64,000 nt of DNA from Comamonas testosteroni. GTDB taxonomy: Bacteria; Pseudomonadota; Gammaproteobacteria; Burkholderiales; Burkholderiaceae_C. The stretch is taken from NCBI RefSeq assembly GCF_000761245.1, contig NZ_AWOR01000099.1, positions 62,001 through 126,000 of the forward strand, written 5' to 3'. Shown here one piece after another: positions 43,288 through 52,616 of the stretch; position 1 is the stretch's first letter, and every line of letters begins with the position of its first letter. The translations under genes were made by a program, and so were the position numbers. The notes beneath the pieces are model-generated. The model worked only from the letters and a program-made list of their open reading frames with translations. It was not told the origin of the DNA and searched no databases.

Positions 43288-43992
43288 TCAGGGTGTCTTG
43301 AAATAATACCAGAGGCCGGTTGCAGCCAGTGCCAGTACCAGCAGCCACAGAAATCCGCCCTGGCCTCGGGGGACTTCGCCGGGCGCGGTTGCCGTGGACT
43401 GAGAGCTGGTTTGCGCGCTGGCCCGCACCGATTGCCGTTGCAGGATCTGCCAGTCCAGCGCAATGCCATCCATGGCCGCATCGATATGGTCCTTGGCCTG
43501 GGCCAGACCCAGGCCTGTGGCCTCGCGCAGCAGCTTGATGGCTTCGAGCTTGTTGCCGCGTGCCATGGCGTCTTCCACCTTGGCCCTGGTCGCAGTGGGC
43601 ACTGCGTTCTCGCCGGACATCAACGCCCCTATGGCTTCTGCATGATCGCCGCTCACGGTGACGTTGGTGATGGTCTTGCCATTGATGGTGGTGGTGGTGG
43701 TCTTGATGGAGGTAAAGGAGCTGCCGGGCGCGGTGTCGGCCCTATTCAGCTGGTCCAGCAGCAAAGTGGCATCATTCATGCCCAGTTTTTCCACCTGCTC
43801 GCGCAACTGCTGCACCGCTTGCGTCTGTTCTGCTGCACCATGCTGGACAAAGTCCGGATCGTCGCTGGCTTCCAGCAGGTCTTTGGCCTCCTTGAGCCCC
43901 AGCCCGCCTTGCTCGCGCAGCTGTTTGATTGCTTCGATCTTGTGACCGCTTTGCCAGTGCTTGAGGATCTCGGGCGGAATCTGTGTGGGCAT
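43288..43992 (-). CDS. Membrane-anchored protein with two ribosomal L7/L12-like segments
   Basis: A 234-residue protein containing HKIEAIKQLREQGGLGLKEA (17-36) and NKLEAIKLLREATGLGLAQA (147-166). Both closely resemble the helix-turn-helix of the ribosomal L7/L12 C-terminal domain (KVAVIKVVREITGLGLKEAK). Between them is a beta-rich Thr/Ser stretch (about 85-115); a Gly/Pro linker then leads to one C-terminal transmembrane helix (213-230), so it is a tail-anchored cytosolic protein. AAAGAG precedes the ATG. It is downstream of, and 37 bases from, the YwqG-like gene on the same strand. The duplicated motif suggests ribosome or translation-factor contact, but also occurs as a generic scaffold. 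Confidence 0.8.
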   Translation of the reverse strand: MPTQIPPEILKHWQSGHKIEAIKQLREQGGLGLKEAKDLLEASDDPDFVQHGAAEQTQAVQQLREQVEKLGMNDATLLLDQLNRADTAPGSSFTSIKTTTTTINGKTITNVTVSGDHAEAIGALMSGENAVPTATRAKVEDAMARGNKLEAIKLLREATGLGLAQAKDHIDAAMDGIALDWQILQRQSVRASAQTSSQSTATAPGEVPRGQGGFLWLLVLALAATGLWYYFKTP

Positions 43993-44029
43993 GAGTTGCT
44001 CTTTATGTTTGTGGCTGTTGAACCTGGCG

Positions 44030-44794
44030 TCAGCCGCAGTCCACCTGCAGGTGGCTGAAGTCCCTGGTGCGCAGCCTGGCATCCTCGATGAAGGCCATGA
44101 GCCGTGCGCCGTCCTGCCAGCACCAGTGGAATTCCTCGTGCGACTGCAGCGTCAGTAGCGAGCGCCAGTGCGAGTTGCCGGGGCATTCCTCGGCCTCGGG
44201 TGTGGGGTCGTAGCCCAGACTGTCCCAGGAGGGGCGGCCCAGCAGATAGTCGCGAGGCAGATCGCCGCTTTCTTCAAGTCCATGGAGCCAGTCCTGGATT
44301 TCATCGAACTCCACTGGCCAGTCCTTGCGCAGCTCCTCGTGACGAGGAAGATCGACGCCGTTTTCAAAATGCAGCGCACGGCTGCCCGTGACCCACCGGT
44401 GGGGAGCCTGGATCTCACGCATGCCGCTGATATCCGGCCAGTAGAACGCCTTGAGATAGTCCTGGTCGCGCCAGAAGATGGCGTCGTCCTCGTCAAAGCC
44501 GTAGAACAGCGATAGCAGGCCGCTGGGCGGCAGCTCTGCTGGGCGACCGGGGCCGTCGGGGAGCTCGGCAAAGTTGATCTGTCCGACAAACAGGTAGTGG
44601 CCGTCCGGATGCTCGGGCCAGTCAAAGCCCGCAGGCACCACGGGCAGGCCACCAAAGCGGCTTTGCAGGGGCTCGCCCATGGTGGGGCCCAGGCGAACGG
44701 CGACGGCGGGTTGGGCCAGATTCAGGAAGTATTGCTTGTGCGCCTTCAGCAGTGGCGAGGCATCCAGGTGGTTTTCCAGCGTTGTGAGGTCCAT
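44030..44794 (-). CDS. YwqG/DUF1963-family protein
   Basis: A 254-residue soluble protein resembling Bacillus YwqG: SRFGGLPVVPAGFDWPEHPD, YLFVGQINFAEL, GLLSLFYGFD, LLGRPSWDSLGYD and a C-terminal LLTLQSHEEFHWCWQDGARL, matching the DUF1963 block order. Function unknown. An in-frame ATG at 44824 (MACKLNAPSF) is an alternative; 44794 begins nearer the conserved region. Same strand as the L7/L12-like gene. Confidence 0.8.
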   Translation of the reverse strand: MDLTTLENHLDASPLLKAHKQYFLNLAQPAVAVRLGPTMGEPLQSRFGGLPVVPAGFDWPEHPDGHYLFVGQINFAELPDGPGRPAELPPSGLLSLFYGFDEDDAIFWRDQDYLKAFYWPDISGMREIQAPHRWVTGSRALHFENGVDLPRHEELRKDWPVEFDEIQDWLHGLEESGDLPRDYLLGRPSWDSLGYDPTPEAEECPGNSHWRSLLTLQSHEEFHWCWQDGARLMAFIEDARLRTRDFSHLQVDCG

Positions 44795-44920
44795 GAAGCT
44801 TGGTGCATTGAGTTTGCAGGCCATTCTGGCCCAGACAGCGACCTGGCCTCGCCAGAGACCGTCCGCTAGATGCAACAAAACGTCTGTTCGTGGTCTTCCT
44901 GGAGTCTGATGCTTTCAAAT

Positions 44921-45703
44921 TCATAGCTGAATGTGCAAGTATGCATTGGACTTGAGGCGAAATCGGTTCAGGGTTTCCAAGGGGCTGTTGCACGAAACCG
45001 TAACCGGCCTGTCCAGCTGATCGGTCCATGCCTTGTAGGTGCGCAGTGCCATGGCATGCAGCGGGCCTATGTGTTGCGGCAGTCGGGCCAGGATCTCGGC
45101 CTCGCTTTGCACGGCCGGGCCCTGGGCCTGCAGCAGCTCGTCATGGCCCGCGCCGCACCATTGACGTACGCTGTCTGCGGTCACTTCCAGATGGCCTTGA
45201 AACGCCCATTGCCGGCCATGCACAAAGCCCTTGTTCAAACAATGCTGTCCGTACATGGTGCGCCTGGCGGCCGCGGGGATGTCAAAGCTGTCGTAATGCC
45301 AGTTGAAGATGGTGGCTTGCGCTGGCAGGCTCATCAGTTGCTGGGCGCTGGGGGTGATGCGGACTTCGCTCCAGCCGATATTCGGACAGGGGTTGCGCCA
45401 GACGCCTGCGCCCATGGCGCGGGCCAGCATTTGTGCGCCAAAGCAGTGTCCTAGCACGGGGATGTCGTGCTGCAATGCACTTTGCAGCAGGCAGCGTTCC
45501 TCATCGATCCAGTGCAGCTGCTCGTTGGCGCAATGGTTGCTGCCCAGCACGATGATGCCGCGATAGTCGCGCGCATTGGCCGGGGATGCGCCTTCTGCAC
45601 AGGGATCTATCAGCACATGGGCAATGTCTTGTTGGCGCAGATGGTCGAGCAGGATGCCGGGGCCTTGCGATGCTTCGTGCTGGAGGATGGCGACAGGCTT
45701 CAT
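44921..45703 (-). CDS. Class I glutamine amidotransferase-like protein
   Basis: A 260-residue GATase-1 fold protein. Nucleophile elbow GHCFGAQMLA (Cys), IFNWHYDSFDIP and WAFQGHLEVTAD (the His-x-Glu of the triad) are intact, so a glutamine- or gamma-glutamyl-hydrolysing activity is plausible. No partner synthetase is fused or adjacent; it resembles stand-alone GMP-synthase-like amidotransferases, some acting in gamma-glutamyl amine or folate-like degradation. Substrate unresolved. Confidence 0.88.
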   Translation of the reverse strand: MKPVAILQHEASQGPGILLDHLRQQDIAHVLIDPCAEGASPANARDYRGIIVLGSNHCANEQLHWIDEERCLLQSALQHDIPVLGHCFGAQMLARAMGAGVWRNPCPNIGWSEVRITPSAQQLMSLPAQATIFNWHYDSFDIPAAARRTMYGQHCLNKGFVHGRQWAFQGHLEVTADSVRQWCGAGHDELLQAQGPAVQSEAEILARLPQHIGPLHAMALRTYKAWTDQLDRPVTVSCNSPLETLNRFRLKSNAYLHIQL

Positions 45704-45917
45704 GGGAGGTGGGCTTGAAGGGCAAGCCGGTTGTGGTGAAGCCTTGAATCTAGGAATTAAGGCCTCAAGCCCTTGTATGGAATGTAGCTGTTGCTATCAA
45801 GATTGCATAAAGAAGGACCGCTCGGTCCGGCGCCATCCAGGCTTTCCAATTTCCGCCAGCGTGCCATACTGGGCTGCCGGCTCGCTGGCGTGAGGCGGTC
45901 TCTATCACTGCAAAAGC

Positions 45918-47837
45918 ATGGTTATGTCACAGAGCAAACATGGGCTTCAGGGGGATGGAAAAGCCGGGCAGGGCAGCAGCCCGTCGGCATTGACACTGGC
46001 TGCGCTGGGCGTCGTGTTCGGCGATATCGGCACCAGTCCGCTCTATGCGTTCAAGGAGGCTTTTACCGGCGTTCATGGGCTGACGGTGGGCCCCGAGAAT
46101 GTGCTGGCCGCGCTCTCGGCACTGCTGTGGGCCGTGATCGTCATCGTCGCCATCAAATATGTGTGGGTGGTGCTCAGCCACGATAACGATGGCGAGGGCG
46201 GCGTGCTGGCGCTGACTGCGCTGGCTCACCGCGTGATGGGCGATCAGTCGCGGCGCTCGCGCTTTGTGGTTGCAGCCGGAGTGTTTGCTGCCGCACTGTT
46301 CTATGGTGACGCCATTATCACGCCGGCCATTTCCGTGCTCTCCGCCGTGGAGGGCATGAGTATCGCCACGCCGGAGTTCGAGCATTTCATCGTCCCCATC
46401 ACCATAGGCATTCTGATTGGGCTGTTCTCCATTCAGATGAAGGGCACCAGCGTGGTGGGGCGCCTGTTCGGCCCGGTCACCATTGTCTGGTTTCTCTGCA
46501 TTGCCTGGGCAGGCGTGGCCAGCATTGTGCAGACACCGATGGTGCTGCAGGCCGTCAATCCGCTGCATGCGCTTCGCTTCGCCCTGCAGCACACGGACAA
46601 GGCCTTCTTTCTGCTCTCGGCCGTGTTTCTGGCCATGACAGGTGCTGAGGCCCTCTATGCCGACATGGGGCACTTCGGCAGCCGGGCTGTGCGCTTGGGC
46701 TGGTATGGGCTGGTATTCCCGGCTCTGATGCTCAATTACTTCGGCCAGGGTGCCTTGCTGTTGCGCGATGCGGCGGCCGCCAGCAATCCCTTCTTTCTGC
46801 TGGCATCGCCATCCTGGCTGCTGATTTTTGTGGTGCTGGCTACGGCTGCCACGGTGATTGCCTCTCAGGCGACCATCTCGGGCGCTTATTCCATGACGCT
46901 GCAGGCCAGCCGTCTCGGGTATCTGCCGCGTGTGCGGGTGCTGCACACCTCCGATCAGGAGCAGGGCCAGATCTATATCCCCAGCGTGAACTGGCTGATG
47001 CTGCTGGCCGTGATCGCGCTGGTGCTGGCCTTCAAGTCCTCGGGAGCATTGGCGGCGGCCTACGGTATTGCGGTCTCGGGCACCATGCTGATCACCACCA
47101 TGCTGGTGGGCTTTGTGGTCTATCTGGGACGCAGCCGTGCAAGAGCCGTCACGCTGGCAGCTCTGGCCTGCTTTGCAGTGCTGGAGATAGGCTTTTTTGC
47201 CTCCAACCTGACCAAGCTGGAGCAGGGCGGCTGGTTGCCGTTGACCCTGGGCGCCATCATCTTCATCGCGCTGATGACCTGGCGTGACGGTACCCAGCTG
47301 GTGGCCGAGCACAGGCGCCGCCTCGATATTCCCATGAGCGATCTGATGAGCTCGCCCATGAGCGGCGTGCCTGTGGTGTCAGGCACGGCGGTCTATCTGA
47401 CTTCAGACCCCAAGCTGGTGCCGAATGCGCTGTTCCACAATCTCAAGCATTTCAAGGTCATGCACGAGCAGACGGTGTTTCTCCATGTGATCAACGAGAA
47501 CATACCCTATGTGCATGAGGGCGAACGCCTGCAGCTCAAGTCCATGTGCAACGGAGTGTGGGCACTGGACATCCATTTCGGCTTTCGCGAGCAGCCCGAT
47601 ATTCCGGCAGCGCTGCAGCGCATCACCCCGGATGCCGATGGCGAGATGCCGAACCTCGACCCCATGACGACCAGCTTTTTTGTGGCCAGGGTGCAGGTGG
47701 TGGATGGGCCGGGCGGTCTTTCCGCCTGGCGCTGCGCGCTGTTCGGCTGGATGTCCCGTCAGTCGGCCAGCGCCGCCACTTATTACAAGCTGCCTGCCAA
47801 CCAGGTGGTGGAGCTGGGCACGCAGGTAGTGCTTTAG
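45918..47837 (+). CDS. kup: Low-affinity potassium transporter Kup
   Basis: A 639-residue inner-membrane K+ uptake protein. It begins after a short cytosolic tail with FGDIGTSPLYAFKEAF (the Kup signature), followed by about 12 membrane helices including ALFYGDAIITPAISVLSAVE, then a C-terminal cytosolic domain. It imports K+ with protons. ATG 45918 is chosen; ATG 45924 (MSQSKHGLQ) is two codons in and equally possible. It stands alone. The 214-base upstream region holds a small GGACC/GGTCC hairpin. Confidence 0.95.
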   Translation: MVMSQSKHGLQGDGKAGQGSSPSALTLAALGVVFGDIGTSPLYAFKEAFTGVHGLTVGPENVLAALSALLWAVIVIVAIKYVWVVLSHDNDGEGGVLALTALAHRVMGDQSRRSRFVVAAGVFAAALFYGDAIITPAISVLSAVEGMSIATPEFEHFIVPITIGILIGLFSIQMKGTSVVGRLFGPVTIVWFLCIAWAGVASIVQTPMVLQAVNPLHALRFALQHTDKAFFLLSAVFLAMTGAEALYADMGHFGSRAVRLGWYGLVFPALMLNYFGQGALLLRDAAAASNPFFLLASPSWLLIFVVLATAATVIASQATISGAYSMTLQASRLGYLPRVRVLHTSDQEQGQIYIPSVNWLMLLAVIALVLAFKSSGALAAAYGIAVSGTMLITTMLVGFVVYLGRSRARAVTLAALACFAVLEIGFFASNLTKLEQGGWLPLTLGAIIFIALMTWRDGTQLVAEHRRRLDIPMSDLMSSPMSGVPVVSGTAVYLTSDPKLVPNALFHNLKHFKVMHEQTVFLHVINENIPYVHEGERLQLKSMCNGVWALDIHFGFREQPDIPAALQRITPDADGEMPNLDPMTTSFFVARVQVVDGPGGLSAWRCALFGWMSRQSASAATYYKLPANQVVELGTQVVL

Positions 47838-47852
47838 ATGGCGTAAAGGGCA

Positions 47853-47871
47853 AGCCAGTCATGCACTGGCT
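47853..47871. repeat. Short hairpin after kup
   Basis: AGCCAGT (47853-47859) and ACTGGCT (47865-47871) form a perfect seven-base stem, between convergent kup and the carboxymuconolactone decarboxylase-family gene. It is followed by GCTATC, an arm of the window's repeat family. No clean T run, so a terminator role is unsure. Confidence 0.45.
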
Positions 47872-47891
47872 GCTATCTTTATAGAGTAGCC

Positions 47892-48221
47892 TTAATCGCC
47901 CAGTGCATCCAGAGCGCGGGCCGAGTAGACCATGGCGGCGCCTGCATTCAAGGCCACGGCCACGCCCAGAGCTTCGGCAATTTCCTCCCTGCTGGCCCCT
48001 GCGGCCTTGGCGGCCTTGGTGTGCACGGCAATGCAGCCGTCGCAGCGCGTCGTCACACCCACGGCAATGGCAATCAGCTCGCGTGTCTTGGCATCGAGAT
48101 GACCGGTCTTCTTGCCGGCGCCGGACAGGGCCTTGTAGCCCTCCATGGTGCCTGGGCTCAACTCGGAAAACTCTCCCAGCCTGCCTGCCAATTCCTTGCG
48201 GTATTCGTTCCAGTCCAGCAT
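47892..48221 (-). CDS. Carboxymuconolactone decarboxylase/AhpD-like protein
   Basis: A 109-residue all-helical protein. The motif TTRCDGCIAVHTKAAKAAG has the Cys-x2-Cys and His of the AhpD-like redox subgroup, which act in peroxide or alkyl-peroxide defence rather than lactone decarboxylation. AAGGAGC precedes the ATG by eight bases. It stands alone, convergent with kup. True substrate unknown. Confidence 0.88.
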   Translation of the reverse strand: MLDWNEYRKELAGRLGEFSELSPGTMEGYKALSGAGKKTGHLDAKTRELIAIAVGVTTRCDGCIAVHTKAAKAAGASREEIAEALGVAVALNAGAAMVYSARALDALGD

Positions 48222-48401
48222 TGCCAGCTCCTTGTTGAATGAAGCATTGATTGTGTGCTACTGGCACCGGGCATTCAAGCAGCAAGCGTTTCGTCCGCTG
48301 ATTGGCAATCTTGGGTTCGAAGGAGTCAGCAGGGATTTTCAGGCTGTATGAAAATACAGGTCTCATAGTTGGCATCCAGCCGTCTTTTCGCCGAGCATTT
48401 T

Positions 48402-50108
48402 GTGAGCGTCACCGTGACCGCATCCCAAGCCGCCATTCTTCCGCCGCACCGTTTCTACTATCTGCACAACTTCCAGCAGGCGCTGGACTGGTTGGCGCAG
48501 CGCTATGGCGATCTGCTCAGCGAGCAGGAGGCCGAATTCATCGGCGGCTTCGCGCACCTGCCGCAGAACTCCAGGGCGCTGCTGGTACGCATGCTGATGC
48601 GGCGCGGGCCCTGGTTTCGCGCCAGCAAGCTCGCCTACGAGGAGATTCCGGTGACGGTCGACGCCGCAGCGCCCCTGCTGGAGCTTGGCTGGCTCAGTGC
48701 CACCGAGCCCATGGAGGCGGCTGAACTGTTCGGCCTGCACACCAAACCCGAGCTGCTGCAGATCTTGACTGGCTTTGAGCTGTGCTCTTCCATGCGCAAG
48801 GCCGAGATGCTGCAGTTGCTGGCCGAGATGCAGCCCGAGCCCCGGCCCTATGCCGTCTGGCACCCAGAGGCCGTGGAACCGGTATGGCGCGTCATGGTGG
48901 GCGAGCTGGGGGAGCGTCTGCGGCTGATGTTCTTTGGCAACCTCTACCAGGACTGGTCGGAGTTCGTGCTGGCCGACCTCGGTATTTTCCGCTACGAGCC
49001 GGTGGTGCTGGACGCTGACTCGCGTGCATTTCAGCACCGCGAAGATCTGGACTTCTATCTGGAGATATCGGCCCGGCGTCAGGCTCTGGATGAAGGCGTG
49101 GAGCCCGCTCAATTGCTGTCCGCGCTTATTGAAAGTCATAGCGAAAACCCGTGGCTGGACATGCGCAGGGCCAAGGTTTTGCTCAAGCTTGGCCAGGTGT
49201 GCGAGAGGCTGCAGGACTGGCCCCTGGCGGCTCGGGCCTATACGGCCAGCCGTTATGCGGGTGCACGCCACCGTCATATTCGCGTGCTGGAGCGCATGCA
49301 GTGCTTTGATCAGGCGCTGGCGCTTGCCAGCCAGGCGCAAGCAGCGCCTGAAAGTGAGGAGGAGCGTCAGCGCGTGGCGCGCATGCTGCCGCGTCTGAGC
49401 CGCAGCCTGGGACTGGGGCACACGGGGCGCCAGCGAACTCTGGCCCCGGCCGTGGCAGCCCTGCGCAGCGATGTGCTGCTGGACCGACCCGCCCAGCCCA
49501 TGGCGGTGGAGTACGCGCTGCAAGCCCATTGGCATGGTGCTGATACGCCCGTGTTCTATGTGGAGAACGCGTTGGTCAACTCTCTATTCGGTTTGCTGTG
49601 CTGGCCCGCCATCTTTGCGCCGCTGCCGGGGGCGTTTTTTCATCCCTTCCAGAGTGGGCCGGCCGATCTGGGGGCACCGGATTTTGTGCCGCGTCGCCAG
49701 TCGCTGTTTGATGCCTGCTTGGCAGAGCTGGAGGACGGTCGCTACCAGGCCACGATTTGCCAGCGTTTTGCCGACAAGCAAGGAGTTCAGTCGCCGTTTG
49801 TGTTCTGGGGCACATTGACGCAAGAGCTGCTGGAGCTGGCGCTCGATTGCATGCCAGCCGCCCATCTGCGGATTCTGTTCACACGGTTGCTGCTGGACGT
49901 GAAAGCCAACCGCACCGGCTTTCCTGATCTGGTGCGCTTCTGGCCCCGGCGGTCCGGCGCCGATTCACGCTACGAGCTGGTGGAAGTCAAAGCGCCGGGA
50001 GACAAGCTGCAGGACAACCAGATTCGCTGGCTGGCCTATTGCTCGGAGCAGGGCATTCCCGTGCGCGTCTGCCATGTGCAATGGCGTGACGAAGGCAGCA
50101 TTCCATGA
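48402..50108 (+). CDS. FAN1-type VRR-NUC structure-specific nuclease
   Basis: A 568-residue nuclease of the bacterial FAN1 family. The C-terminal VRR-NUC domain has the PD-(D/E)xK-like active site: FPDLVRFWP, then ELVEVKAPGDKLQDNQ (Glu-x-Lys). The helical N-terminal region (YYLHNFQQALDWLAQRYGDL) and a TPR-like middle match other bacterial FAN1 proteins, which incise DNA with 5' flaps and interstrand crosslinks. No ATG is available: GTG at 48402 is chosen over TTG at 48369 and GTG at 48414. Its stop overlaps the start of the nuclease-helicase gene (ATGA), so the two are translationally coupled. Confidence 0.9.
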   Translation: MSVTVTASQAAILPPHRFYYLHNFQQALDWLAQRYGDLLSEQEAEFIGGFAHLPQNSRALLVRMLMRRGPWFRASKLAYEEIPVTVDAAAPLLELGWLSATEPMEAAELFGLHTKPELLQILTGFELCSSMRKAEMLQLLAEMQPEPRPYAVWHPEAVEPVWRVMVGELGERLRLMFFGNLYQDWSEFVLADLGIFRYEPVVLDADSRAFQHREDLDFYLEISARRQALDEGVEPAQLLSALIESHSENPWLDMRRAKVLLKLGQVCERLQDWPLAARAYTASRYAGARHRHIRVLERMQCFDQALALASQAQAAPESEEERQRVARMLPRLSRSLGLGHTGRQRTLAPAVAALRSDVLLDRPAQPMAVEYALQAHWHGADTPVFYVENALVNSLFGLLCWPAIFAPLPGAFFHPFQSGPADLGAPDFVPRRQSLFDACLAELEDGRYQATICQRFADKQGVQSPFVFWGTLTQELLELALDCMPAAHLRILFTRLLLDVKANRTGFPDLVRFWPRRSGADSRYELVEVKAPGDKLQDNQIRWLAYCSEQGIPVRVCHVQWRDEGSIP

Positions 50109-52528
50109 AGCCTGCGCTTAGCGTGGCAGTACGCGCACTGTGCGAGTTTACGGCGCGGGGCGGCGATCTGGATCTGCGCTTCACGCCCGCGCCCAGTGCA
50201 CTGGAGGGCATGGAAGGCCACGCCGTGGTGCAGAAACGGCGTAAAAACATCAGCGGCTACGAGACAGAGCTGGTGCTCGGCGGTCGGTTCCAAGAGCTGC
50301 AGGTTCGCGGCCGGGCCGATGGCTTTGATAGCGTGCAGCAGCAACTCGAAGAGATCAAGACATACCGGGGGCGGCTCGACGGCGTGCGCCCTCATCACCG
50401 GGCCTTGCACTGGGCCCAGGCCAGGGTCTATGGGCATTTGCTGTGTCAGGAGCGCGGCCTTGAGCGGCTCAAGCTGGCGCTGGTCTATTTCCAGATCGGC
50501 AGCGCAGAGGAGACTGTGCTGGTGGAGGAATGTTCTGCCACCGAACTGCAAGCCTTTTTCGAATCGCAATGTGCCCGTTATCTCGACTGGGCACGCAGCG
50601 AGGCCGCCCACCGTCAGGCGCGTGATGAGGCCATGGCGCAGCTGCAGTTCCCCATGCCGGCCTTCAGAGCCGGACAGCGGGAGCTGGCCGTGGCTGTCTA
50701 TCGCACGGCCCATGCCAGCGCGGGCGGCCGCTGTCTGATGGCTCAGGCCCCGACCGGCATTGGCAAGACCCTGGCCACGATTTTTCCCATGCTCAAGAGC
50801 ATGGCAGCAGTCATGGCCAAGGGCGCCTCGGAGGCTGATGAAGCCGGTCTGGACAAGCTGTTCTTTCTCACTGCCAAGGGCACGGGCCATGGACTGGCAC
50901 TGCATGCGCTGGGCCAGTTGCAGCAAGCCTTGCCGCAGCCCATGTCGGCGGCCGCCGCGCCGCCGGTTGCGTCCTTGCGCGTCTTGGACATGCAGGCGCG
51001 CGACAAGACCTGCGAGCATCCCGACAAGGCCTGTCATGGAGAATCCTGTCCGCTGGCGCGCGGTTTTTTTGAGCGACTGCCTGCGGCCAGGCTGCAGGCG
51101 CTGCAACTGCCGCTATGGGATGCGCCGGCGCTACGGACTCTGGCCTTGGAACATGGAGTCTGCCCCTATTACCTGTCGCAGGAGCTGGCGCGTTGGGCCG
51201 ATGTAGTGGTGGCCGACTACCACTATTACTACGACAGTGCCGCCATGCTCTATGCGCTGGCCTTGCAGCAGGACTGGCGCGTGGGCGTGCTGGTGGACGA
51301 GGCGCACAATCTGCTGGAGCGCGCGCGCAGCATGTACACGGCACCGCTGTCCCAGTTTGATCTGGCACAAGCCCGCCAGGCCGCGACCGGAGCTGTCAAG
51401 AAGGCACTCGATGCGCTGCAGCGTCAGTGGCTGGCGCTGAACAAGGCCCAGGATCAGGCCTGTTATCAAAGCTATGAGAGCATCCCCGTCGCACTGCTGG
51501 GCACTGTGCAGCGGGCCGTGGGTGCAATAGCGGATCAGTTGGCGGAGCAGGAGGCAGACGGCCATGCGGCCACAGTGGGGCAGCCCGCGCTTGCCGACCA
51601 TGCCTTGCTGGATTTTTACTGGGAACTGCTGCATTTTCAGGCCCTGGCCGATCAGTTCGGGCCGCATGCGCTGTTTGACGTTCAGCTGAGCGCGCAGCCC
51701 ATGCGTTCGGGCCGCGTGCGCACCCCGGCATCCACGCTGTGCATTCGCAACGTCCTGCCCGCGCCGCATCTGGCGGCGCGCCATGCAGCGGCACAGGCCA
51801 CCGTGCTGTTTTCAGGCACGCTGAGTCCGCCCGGGTTCTACCGTGACCTGCTGGGACTGCCCGCCGATACTGCCTGGCTCGATGTCCCCGCACCGTTTGC
51901 GGCCCGGCAGTTGCAGGTGCATATTGCTCGCCATATCTCCACACGCTGGCGTGATCGCGAGGCCTCTCTGGCTCCCATGGCGGATCTGATCACGCAGCAG
52001 TACGCGCGTCAGCCCGGCAACTATCTGTGTTTTGTCAGCAGTTTTGAGTATCTGCAGCAAGTCGCTGCAACCTTGGAGCGGCGGCACCCGCAACTGCCGC
52101 TTTGGCAGCAGCAACGCGGAATGGACGAAGCAGGGAGGGCCGAATTCCTGGCCCGCTTTGTCGAAGACGGCCAGGGTCTGGGTCTGGCCGTTCTGGGCGG
52201 GGCTTTCTCCGAAGGCGTGGATCTGCCCGGCAGTCGTCTGATCGGTGCTTTTGTTGCTACGCTGGGTCTGCCCCAACTCAACCCTGTCAACCAAGCCATG
52301 CAGCGCGCCATGGATCACACGATGGGAGTGGGGCTGGGCTATGACTACACCTATCTTTACCCGGGCTTGCGCAAGGTGGTGCAGGCAGCTGGCCGGGTCA
52401 TACGCAGCGAGCACGATCGCGGCGTTCTGGTGCTGATGGACGACCGCTTCGCACGTGCCGAGGTGCGTGCGCTGCTGCCCGCCTGGTGGCAGATCGAGGG
52501 GGGACCGAGGTTTCTGAACCCATGGTAG
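50105..52528 (+). CDS. XPD/DinG-type helicase with a RecB/Cas4-like nuclease domain
   Basis: An 807-residue protein. The N-terminus (1-120) carries a PDDExK-type nuclease pattern: RGRADGF (Asp near 72), EEIKT (Glu near 83, Lys near 85), and QARVYGHLL (Q105, Y109), as in RecB and Cas4. The helicase core has Walker A QAPTGIGKT (near 214-222), the four Cys of the Fe-S cluster (near 302, 309, 314, 353), and a DEAH box LVDEAHNLLE (near 397). It ends with motif VI-like GRVIRSEHDRGVLVLMDDRF. This is an Fe-S superfamily-2 helicase, likely 5'-3', paired with the FAN1-type nuclease in one coupled unit. Confidence 0.9.
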   Translation: MKPALSVAVRALCEFTARGGDLDLRFTPAPSALEGMEGHAVVQKRRKNISGYETELVLGGRFQELQVRGRADGFDSVQQQLEEIKTYRGRLDGVRPHHRALHWAQARVYGHLLCQERGLERLKLALVYFQIGSAEETVLVEECSATELQAFFESQCARYLDWARSEAAHRQARDEAMAQLQFPMPAFRAGQRELAVAVYRTAHASAGGRCLMAQAPTGIGKTLATIFPMLKSMAAVMAKGASEADEAGLDKLFFLTAKGTGHGLALHALGQLQQALPQPMSAAAAPPVASLRVLDMQARDKTCEHPDKACHGESCPLARGFFERLPAARLQALQLPLWDAPALRTLALEHGVCPYYLSQELARWADVVVADYHYYYDSAAMLYALALQQDWRVGVLVDEAHNLLERARSMYTAPLSQFDLAQARQAATGAVKKALDALQRQWLALNKAQDQACYQSYESIPVALLGTVQRAVGAIADQLAEQEADGHAATVGQPALADHALLDFYWELLHFQALADQFGPHALFDVQLSAQPMRSGRVRTPASTLCIRNVLPAPHLAARHAAAQATVLFSGTLSPPGFYRDLLGLPADTAWLDVPAPFAARQLQVHIARHISTRWRDREASLAPMADLITQQYARQPGNYLCFVSSFEYLQQVAATLERRHPQLPLWQQQRGMDEAGRAEFLARFVEDGQGLGLAVLGGAFSEGVDLPGSRLIGAFVATLGLPQLNPVNQAMQRAMDHTMGVGLGYDYTYLYPGLRKVVQAAGRVIRSEHDRGVLVLMDDRFARAEVRALLPAWWQIEGGPRFLNPW

Positions 52529-52616
52529 CCAGAAACGCTCGCTCACATCTCCGTTTGTAATCCTGCTCGAACGGCTTTCGCATGCCTTGATACTCGGGGC
52601 AAAGGAGAAAAAGGCC

